A stretch of 18,693 bases of DNA from an uncultured Treponema sp. (lineage in GTDB: Bacteria; Spirochaetota; Spirochaetia; Treponematales; Treponemataceae): positions 1-18,693 of the forward strand of contig CALBGU010000004.1 of assembly GCA_937893155.1 (NCBI GenBank), read 5' to 3'. Below are positions 14,070-18,693 of this stretch, piece after piece. Numbering within the stretch: position 1 is the stretch's first letter; each line of letters begins with the position of its first letter. The notes beneath the pieces were generated by a model. That model was not told the DNA's origin, did not search any database, and saw only the letters and a list, made by a program, of their open reading frames with translations. A program made the position numbers and the translations under genes.

Positions 14070-14100
14070 GTTTCAATTCACGCCCTTTTTCAAGAGCGAC
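14070..14100 (-). repeat. Solitary CRISPR-like repeat, type I-C style
   Basis: Read on the minus strand, this 31 bp element begins GTCGCTCTT and ends GGGCGTGAATTGAAAC. Its middle folds as CGCTCTT/AAGGGCG around GAAA. The 5' GTCGC, the stem and the 3' GTGAATTGAAAC tail are the layout of type I-C repeats (usually 32 bp, GTCGC...GCGTGGATTGAAAC). Only one copy exists in the window, with no second repeat, spacer series or cas gene. It contains the in-frame TGA that cuts off the polyvalent-protein remnant. Confidence 0.6.
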
Positions 14101-14128
14101 AGCAAACTTTTTTACATAAAATGAATCT

Positions 14129-14443
14129 CTATCGCGTCGCCGAAATGCCGAATTCTTTCCACAATTCCTGCTTAATCGCAAGTTTCACGCGCTTTTTGCA
14201 GTCCGCCATAATATCCGACAATTCCTTCGACTTGGCGTTAAGTTCCGCCGTGCACGCCTTCTGCTCCGCTTTGAGCTTTTCCTGCTTCGTGTCGAGCGCG
14301 TTCATCTCCGAAACAAGCGCAGAAATTTTCGCCGACGTATCTTCAGGAAGCCCGACCGAAGAAAGTTCCGTGCTGTGAACCGAAATCGCATCGCTCATAA
14401 GGCGCGCGTCCGCTAAAGATTGTGAAAATGAAGGAGTTTTCAT
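14129..14443 (-). CDS. Coiled-coil protein of unknown function (104 aa), tied to the 21 bp repeat array
   Basis: No family was recognised. Residues 1-20 (MKTPSFSQSLADARLMSDAI) and 38-90 are strongly helical. ALVSEMNALDTKQEKLKAEQ and the following TAELNAKSKELSDI give a regular heptad coiled coil, and the tail ends KQELWKEFGISATR with a conserved-looking W-x-E-F-G motif. No signal peptide, membrane segment or known DNA-binding motif, but the C-terminal third is basic. The ATG (14443) lies inside the first unit of the 21 bp array, and the only ribosome-like site, AAGGA, is 12 bp upstream, also inside the array. The stop is 28 bp before the CRISPR-like repeat. Base composition is richer in G/C than the array. 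It may be a DNA-array-binding or structural protein, which is inference. Confidence 0.7.
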   Translation of the reverse strand: MKTPSFSQSLADARLMSDAISVHSTELSSVGLPEDTSAKISALVSEMNALDTKQEKLKAEQKACTAELNAKSKELSDIMADCKKRVKLAIKQELWKEFGISATR

Positions 14444-14690
14444 TGCTTTTACCGTTCCTTTATGTGCTTTTACTGTAAAATTAGTTGATTTTGCTCTAAA
14501 AGCACATATTTTTAGTGCAAAATCACATTCTTTTGTTTTATAAGAATGTGATTTTATTCCAAAAGCATTTTCTTTTACTCTAAAAGCACATTCTTTTGTT
14601 ATAAAAGCAAATTCTTTTACAGTAAAATCACTTTCTTTTATTCTAAAATCATTTGCTTTTTCTTCAAAATCACTTTGATTTTACTTCTAA
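14439..14690. repeat. Twelve-unit array of 21 bp repeats with helically phased A/T tracts
   Basis: Units start every 21 bp from 14439 to 14670 with no insertion or deletion. The core consensus is TTCTTTTayTcTAAAAgCA. TTTT lies at unit positions 9-12 and AAAA at 18-21, so an A-tract occurs every 9 or 12 bp, averaging 10.5. Many units are dyads (TTTTACtGTAAAA, CTTTTActcTAAAAG). The order of units is degenerate in sequence but rigid in spacing. Unit 1 contains the start codon of the 104-aa gene, and the last unit contains the stop codon of the 15880 gene. Stops in all frames make it non-coding. A decayed thirteenth unit may follow to 14711. Confidence 0.93.
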
Positions 14691-15880
14691 AGCGATATTT
14701 TGTAAAGCCTCCCGTCCGCTCTTTTTTGAAAAGCACGTTGAGCATTGTCTGCGGTGTCGCCGCTTTTCACGCTTAGAGCTTCGCTGTATTCCCCGTGAAG
14801 TGCATTTAATGCGCTCTTAAACTCTTGCGCCCGTGCGTTGTTCTCTTTTGAAATAGCGATATTCTGCGATATGTCCCCTGTTGTTTGTTGAAAAAACTCT
14901 TCTGCGCCCTCGCTTGCAATGTTGTTTGCACTGTTCACAAGCCAGTTTGTAGCGATTTTAAAACCGCTTCCAAAATGTAGCTTTTTAACAATGTTCTTTG
15001 TTATCTTTTCACTTAATGCCGTTGTTACGTTTCCGCGCAATCCTTTTGTAGCACTTGCAACTTTTCCGCCGATAATTCCGAGTGTGCTATCGAGTGCGGC
15101 TTCTATCGTGCCTTGAATAGCTCCGTCTACAAGCGCAATGTTTCGGCAATATTCCGCTCTTACGCCCTTTTCGCGCATTTCAAGATATTCTTGTCCTGCC
15201 GCTAGATAAGTGCTCGCTCCCCAGCCTGCCGCAATAGCTCCCACGCCGCCCCCGATAAATGAACCAAAAAGCGCGGCTGTTGCATTTGCCATTGTATACG
15301 GTAAACTTTGCGCTCCTGCTTGCAATGTTGATGTTATCCAGCTTCGCGGCGTGCCGTTGTCAGCATAAAGCGCATTTTCTTTCTGTAATGCTTCGTATTC
15401 TTTGTAAAGCTGTTCGATGTATGCGCGGTTCTCTTCGCTATCTTCTCCGCTCTCCGCGTTCATTATCTTCTGTCCTAGCGCGCCGATTTTTACATTGTTT
15501 TTGCCGATTGTAAGCATATCGACAACCGACTTAAACGCGCTTTTTGTGTCTTTGGCTCTGTCGCCCCAGTATTCTTTATTGAGTGCGTCAAGATTTGCAT
15601 ACGCGTCGGCAAGCGGTATCTCAAGCATTTCGCTGTATTTTTGCGCCGTGCCGATTCTGTAGGCGGTATCTTCGGGATTGTCGCTGTATGCGATTACTTT
15701 GTTAAATTGCTTATATGTTTCATCATCAACGCTAATGTGGTATCGCTCACGATTTTCGTTTCTCTCTGCTATTTCGTCAGTAGCTCTTTCTGCGTATGCG
15801 TCAAAAGTCGTTCTAGGCTTTTCCTGTGATGTCGGCTGTGTAAAATTGTTTTCTCTCGGTGTCGTTGCTTGGAAATCCAT
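14687..15880 (-). CDS. N-terminal part of a large phage virion/polyvalent protein, 3'-truncated
   Basis: 397 residues. About 1-50 is polar and disordered. Residues 55-120 are a helical domain (VIAYSDNPEDTAYRIGTAQK, then ADAYANLDALNKEYWGD) like the N-terminal regions of large internal virion proteins. About 165-250 contains glycine/alanine-rich hydrophobic segments (ALFGSFIGGGVGAIAAGWGA, then VDGAIQGTIEAALDSTLGII), compatible with membrane insertion during DNA ejection. A segment SEGAEEFFQQTTGDISQNIA follows. The reading stops in the last unit of the 21 bp array after RADGRLYKISL. Homologues of this kind run well over 1000 residues, so it is probably broken, with its end at 13054-14069. The start has no ribosome site, and the -10 (TAAAAT) is 6 bp upstream, predicting a leaderless mRNA. 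Confidence 0.7.
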   Translation of the reverse strand: MDFQATTPRENNFTQPTSQEKPRTTFDAYAERATDEIAERNENRERYHISVDDETYKQFNKVIAYSDNPEDTAYRIGTAQKYSEMLEIPLADAYANLDALNKEYWGDRAKDTKSAFKSVVDMLTIGKNNVKIGALGQKIMNAESGEDSEENRAYIEQLYKEYEALQKENALYADNGTPRSWITSTLQAGAQSLPYTMANATAALFGSFIGGGVGAIAAGWGASTYLAAGQEYLEMREKGVRAEYCRNIALVDGAIQGTIEAALDSTLGIIGGKVASATKGLRGNVTTALSEKITKNIVKKLHFGSGFKIATNWLVNSANNIASEGAEEFFQQTTGDISQNIAISKENNARAQEFKSALNALHGEYSEALSVKSGDTADNAQRAFQKRADGRLYKISL

Positions 15881-15886
15881 AAAAAA

Positions 15887-15895
15887 ATTTTAGCA
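15887..15895 (-). promoter_or_regulatory. Extended -10 promoter of the 15880 phage gene
   Basis: On the minus strand TGC-TAAAAT (15887-15892) is followed by six T residues and the ATG at 15880. No good -35 is visible and there is no ribosome site. Confidence 0.45.
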
Positions 15896-15943
15896 AAAAC
15901 TCAAAACAAAGTTTATAAAAACATCACATTTTCTTTTTACAAA

Positions 15944-15975
15944 ACAAAAAAACGTGCCTATTCCTAGACACGTTT
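15944..15975 (-). terminator. Terminator after hicB
   Basis: On the minus strand AAACGTG pairs with CACGTTT (15951-15975), with an inner CTA/TAG, followed directly by a run of T residues. It separates hicAB from the downstream phage gene. Confidence 0.8.
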
Positions 15976-15989
15976 CAAAATAAAGGCTC

Positions 15990-16370
15990 TTATGCGATGT
16001 CGAGTTTCTTCAGCAACGCTTCTTGCAACGTGCGCGAAAAGTTCACACCCAGCCGTTCAGATTGGTCATTGAGCCACGCAGGAATAGTCAACGTCTTTTT
16101 CACGCTTTTTGCTTTCTGCAAAATATCACACGTTACATATGAAAGAAAGTCTTTTCCCTCTACCTTAAATTCTGTGATTTCACGGGCGGGAGGAACTTTG
16201 CCTTTTTCTTCCAGTTCACATTCGATATAGCCCTCTAACGCTTCCTTTGCATTTGCAAGAACCTCTCGAACAGTATCACCTTGCGAAAAACACCCCTGTA
16301 AATCGGGAAATTCGCACCAATACCCCCCGTCCTCAAAATGAAAAACTGCCACATACGAAACTGTCATCAT
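15990..16370 (-). CDS. hicB: HicB-family antitoxin
   Basis: A 126-residue antitoxin of the HicAB system. The N-terminal ~80 residues form the partial RNase-H-like HicB domain (YVAVFHFEDGGYWCEFPDLQ, GCFSQGDTVREVLANAKEAL), which blocks the HicA active site. The C-terminal part (KTLTIPAWLNDQSERLGVNF, SRTLQEALLKKL) looks like a ribbon-helix-helix DNA-binding domain for autorepression. Ribosome site AAGGAGA lies 7 bp before the first of two adjacent ATGs. It is 49 bp downstream of hicA, the usual toxin-first order, and ends at a terminator. Confidence 0.93.
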   Translation of the reverse strand: MMTVSYVAVFHFEDGGYWCEFPDLQGCFSQGDTVREVLANAKEALEGYIECELEEKGKVPPAREITEFKVEGKDFLSYVTCDILQKAKSVKKTLTIPAWLNDQSERLGVNFSRTLQEALLKKLDIA

Positions 16371-16419
16371 AATCTATCTCCTTAACAGAGAGCTTTTTCA
16401 AGCCCTCTGTCGCTTGTTT

Positions 16420-16599
16420 CTACTTTAGACCCGCTTGTTTTAGAATTGCGGTTTCTAAACCTTTTTTCACATCTTTGCTATGAATGGGCAAAGATATTTT
16501 TCCAAAACCCTCTTTTTTCAAAATATGATGGCTTCCTGTTACGTGGTCAACCGTCCAACCATTTTTCAAAAGCAAGCTCAAAAGCTCTTTGTCTTTCAT
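16420..16599 (-). CDS. hicA: HicA-family mRNA interferase toxin
   Basis: A short ORF of 59 residues: MKDKELLSLLLKNGWTVDHV, then TGSHHILKKEGFGKISLPIH, then SKDVKKGLETAILKQAGLK. This is a typical HicA: a double-stranded-RNA-binding-like fold with the catalytic histidine in GSHH, the LPIH strand, and the C-terminal LKQAG helix. It cleaves mRNA when free of HicB. The start codon lies 6 bp after TATAAT with no ribosome site, so the transcript should be leaderless, which would keep toxin translation low. The pair lies between two phage genes, in keeping with a prophage-borne stability or defence module. It appears intact. Confidence 0.93.
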   Translation of the reverse strand: MKDKELLSLLLKNGWTVDHVTGSHHILKKEGFGKISLPIHSKDVKKGLETAILKQAGLK

Positions 16600-16605
16600 A
16601 TTTAT

Positions 16606-16635
16606 ATTATAATACGTGCATACGTATTATGTCAA
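16606..16635 (-). promoter_or_regulatory. hicAB promoter with a palindromic operator in the spacer
   Basis: On the minus strand TTGACA (16630-16635), 18 bp, TATAAT (16606-16611). A 9 bp inverted repeat ATAATACGT/ACGTATTAT separated by 4 bp (16609-16630) covers the whole spacer and touches both hexamers. This suits repression by the ribbon-helix-helix domain of HicB. Confidence 0.8.
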
Positions 16636-16659
16636 TAATTTTATACATAAAATGCGCAT

Positions 16660-16695
16660 AAAAAAGCGGCAGAAAGGCAAAGTGTTTCTGTCGCT
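16660..16695 (-). terminator. Terminator after the tail-fibre gene
   Basis: On the minus strand AGCGACAGAAA pairs with TTTCTGCCGCT (16665-16695, one mismatch) and is followed by TTTTTT. It isolates the hicAB promoter from the upstream tail operon. Confidence 0.75.
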
Positions 16696-16732
16696 CATTA
16701 TATTCTTGCAAAATGTAATCTCTTATCAAGCA

Positions 16733-18634
16733 CTATTCCGCTTGCCCTATGGCTAAATAAAATACTTGGCTTTCAGTGTATTTTCTGCTTTCGTCTTTTT
16801 GCTGTGATATATTACAGCCTGTCTTGGATATATCTCGCGCAAAACCTTTAGACCACCTATTATCTTTCGGAGAACAAATTACAATCGGCGGAAAGGCATA
16901 TTTTTTCTTGAATGTAATATAGCAATTACCGTTATCTCCGATAGTGCAAGTTAATCCAAAATGAATTAAAAGCCCGTTTGGAAACATATAGTAATTCATA
17001 CTGTATGATTGGTCGTTGTATGCTTCGTACTGAAAATATGTTTCAGCTTGCCTCGCTATTTTCAAATAACCTGTGTCTTCGTAAATACTGCCGCTCGGGA
17101 GTTGCTTTGTATATTTATTTGGCAAATTGTCCGTAAACGAAAACACCGTTTCCACTTTAGCCAGCGTTATCTCCGTTCTGTCTGTGAAAATATGGTTGTC
17201 GGTCAAAGATAACGCGCCTGTTTGTACTGTATATTCTAACGCCTTTATCGCGTCAAAAGTATCTTTGCTTCTTTCTTTTTTCCATGTTTTTAATTTGGGG
17301 TTATTAAAGCCTTCTGCCCCTAATGTAATAGTTCGCTCTATCTTCTTATACGCCTTGCCATTTACAGCAACTTCTGTCGTATATTCTTTTACATTATAAT
17401 TTTGAATTTCTAGTATACCGTTTCCCCAGCGGTCTATCACGTAGTAATCATCATAATCTGCAGTCTTTTCTCTTGCGCTGTATAAATATGAAAATTGGGT
17501 AATACTCTGCCCGTTCAAAGTCTGCGGCGTGGTAAACGTATAGCTTGCGCTATTCAATCCTACTAATGTAGCCAGTTTTGCTACTGCACTAAAAATATCG
17601 TCGCCCGCTTTTGCTACCCATTTTGTATCTGCTCCGACAGTTTCTTTTTTGACCGTGAATAAATCACATAGAAAGTCGCCCCTAAAAACGCCCGTAAATG
17701 CCGCGTCTCCGTTTCCCGAAAGAATAAAGCCCTTGTTTAGCGTCTTCCCGTCTTTTGCAAAATTAGGTATTCCGCCCTGTGCAATTCTGTATTGAATAAC
17801 CCTGTCGCCGTCTTTATCCTCTGTCAATAATTTTGTTGTTGTATTGCCGATTTTTACTTCTTGCGCTGTGTCAAAGTTTCCTGCATAAATCACGCTCGCT
17901 AACGGCATTTGTATAGACTGCGTGAGCAAAGATGAACAAAAAACACTTCTGTAATATGCGTCGTCTGAGGCTTTCAACACATTAAGAATGTCGCCTAATG
18001 CGGTTGTCATTTCCCTTGCGTTATAAACATTTGTGCTGTCCAGCTCTTCCCATACCAGCTGGTCGTTCATTATCAAAGCTCGGTAAACGTGCCCTTTGAC
18101 AAGTTTGTTTTCGTTTCCTTGTCGTCCTAAAACTTGTCCTCCTGCAACTGTCTGTGTTGCAGCCTCCCACACGAACCAGTCGCCTTTATGAATAACGCCG
18201 TCTGCTGTCGTTGGTGGAAATACCGATACACGCCCTAAATACTCTCCTTTATGGTCAATGTCGATTTCGTCTTTAGAGATTTCGTGCGCGGCATCCATTG
18301 CGTTTTCAAGTGCTATGCGGTCTATTGCCGCTTGCTTATATTTTTGCAAATCTGCAAACATCTTATTAAACGTTTCTTTATCGTTTATCTCTGTGTTTGC
18401 GCTCATATCGTCAAAGCAATGTAGCTGATTGTAAATGTAGTTTAGAAACGTCTTATAATATGAATCGTACTCTTTCACTTCTTTTGCATTTTTCGCTTTT
18501 GCCTTCTCTGCTTCTGCCATAATAGCGGCGTATTGCGTGGCTTCTGCTTCAAGGTTTGTTTTCAAGGTCTTTTTTTCGACGGGGGTCAAAATACAATCAT
18601 TTGACAACGCGCTCCAGTAATCATTCGTTTTCAA
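16733..18634 (-). CDS. Phage tail fibre / tail-tip receptor-binding protein
   Basis: A 633-residue virion protein. Residues 10-110 (CILTPVEKKTLKTNLEAEAT, then FLNYIYNQLHCFDD) match the helical 'LTPVEKK...L' spacer found in tail-tip proteins of siphophages. The central part is beta-rich with repeats of hydrophilic turns. The last ~100 residues (YYMFPNGLLIHFGLTCTIGD, CYITFKKKYAFPPIVICSPK, ending YLAIGQAE) resemble the gp53-like C-terminal domain of tail fibres that binds the host surface. It starts at a TTG that overlaps the upstream frame's TGA (TTGA), which suggests translational coupling, and no ATG is near. It is the most intact phage gene here and may be a decayed-prophage relic or an active tail locus. 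Confidence 0.8.
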   Translation of the reverse strand: MKTNDYWSALSNDCILTPVEKKTLKTNLEAEATQYAAIMAEAEKAKAKNAKEVKEYDSYYKTFLNYIYNQLHCFDDMSANTEINDKETFNKMFADLQKYKQAAIDRIALENAMDAAHEISKDEIDIDHKGEYLGRVSVFPPTTADGVIHKGDWFVWEAATQTVAGGQVLGRQGNENKLVKGHVYRALIMNDQLVWEELDSTNVYNAREMTTALGDILNVLKASDDAYYRSVFCSSLLTQSIQMPLASVIYAGNFDTAQEVKIGNTTTKLLTEDKDGDRVIQYRIAQGGIPNFAKDGKTLNKGFILSGNGDAAFTGVFRGDFLCDLFTVKKETVGADTKWVAKAGDDIFSAVAKLATLVGLNSASYTFTTPQTLNGQSITQFSYLYSAREKTADYDDYYVIDRWGNGILEIQNYNVKEYTTEVAVNGKAYKKIERTITLGAEGFNNPKLKTWKKERSKDTFDAIKALEYTVQTGALSLTDNHIFTDRTEITLAKVETVFSFTDNLPNKYTKQLPSGSIYEDTGYLKIARQAETYFQYEAYNDQSYSMNYYMFPNGLLIHFGLTCTIGDNGNCYITFKKKYAFPPIVICSPKDNRWSKGFARDISKTGCNISQQKDESRKYTESQVFYLAIGQAE

Positions 18635-18693
18635 ATGCTGGAGGTGTTATTTTTGGTATGCTGGAAAAAGGAACTCTCTAAAATTGATATAGT
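18631..18693 (-). CDS. 3' end of an upstream phage gene (partial)
   Basis: One minus-strand frame is open from the window edge to a TGA at 18631-18633 (TISILESSFFQHTKNNTSSI). Its stop shares bases with the TTG start of the tail-fibre gene. Only about 20 codons are visible, and a second frame ends in PAYQK-stop at 18647. The choice rests on the coupled TTGA junction alone. Confidence 0.35.
   Translation of the reverse strand, partial: TISILESSFFQHTKNNTSSI

Noticed and set aside
14070..14100. Functional CRISPR array
   Set aside because: There is one repeat only, no second copy within 100 bp on either side, and no cas genes in the window.
14129..14443. Ribbon-helix-helix or other known DNA-binding fold in the 104-aa protein
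   Set aside because: No such motif could be seen by eye. Array binding is kept only as a hypothesis.
14439..14690. CRISPR array reading of the 21 bp units
   Set aside because: The units are contiguous, with no spacers and no constant repeat. Only spacing and A/T tracts are conserved.

Overview
The window looks like a chromosomal segment of a Treponema-like spirochaete with a degraded prophage on its right side. The taxonomic call is inference: it rests on the AT-leaning, A-tract-rich intergenic DNA, the gene content (a zinc-ribbon protein joined to murI, split nadA/nadB/nadC, many small HAD phosphatases) and general resemblance, not on a marker gene.

Left part (1-9200), ordinary chromosome. 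A tRNA-Thr(UGU) on the minus strand is cut by the window edge. It is followed by a two-gene unit (zinc-ribbon protein, murI), a minus-strand pair (SPFH/prohibitin-like membrane protein, then a GntP-family permease, closed by a terminator), a ~230 bp block of degenerate 41-42 bp palindromic repeats, a patatin-like lipase, and a divergent plus-strand run (111-aa protein, 189-aa membrane-anchored coiled-coil protein with a SwrB/DUF6115-like tail, Gph-type HAD phosphatase, then a second HAD phosphatase). A minus-strand pair encodes a secreted beta-barrel-like protein and a calcineurin-like phosphoesterase lipoprotein.

Middle (9200-12843). A six-copy exact 41 bp tandem repeat, an 82 bp MITE-like inverted-repeat element, a promoter and a G/C-rich hairpin lead into nadA-nadB-nadC. 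These three genes give the whole de novo route from aspartate to nicotinate mononucleotide.

Right part (12896-18693), accessory. A strong promoter drives a ~76-80 nt RNA that folds as a clean three-way junction. Beyond it everything reads on the minus strand: a tail-fibre gene, a hicAB toxin-antitoxin pair, and a large phage virion/polyvalent protein that appears split. Its N-terminal ~400 aa and its C-terminal part (ending in a barnase/colicin-E5-like nuclease domain, and itself frameshifted) lie on either side of a ~620 bp cassette. The cassette holds a 12-unit array of 21 bp repeats with TTTT/AAAA tracts phased to the DNA helix, a 104-aa coiled-coil protein whose start codon lies inside the first unit, and one solitary CRISPR-like repeat (type I-C style) at the far junction. 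This array-protein-repeat cassette is the best candidate for an undescribed system in the window.

A second theme is gene starts without Shine-Dalgarno sequences. At five genes a -10 hexamer lies only 6-7 bp before the start codon, which predicts leaderless transcripts.
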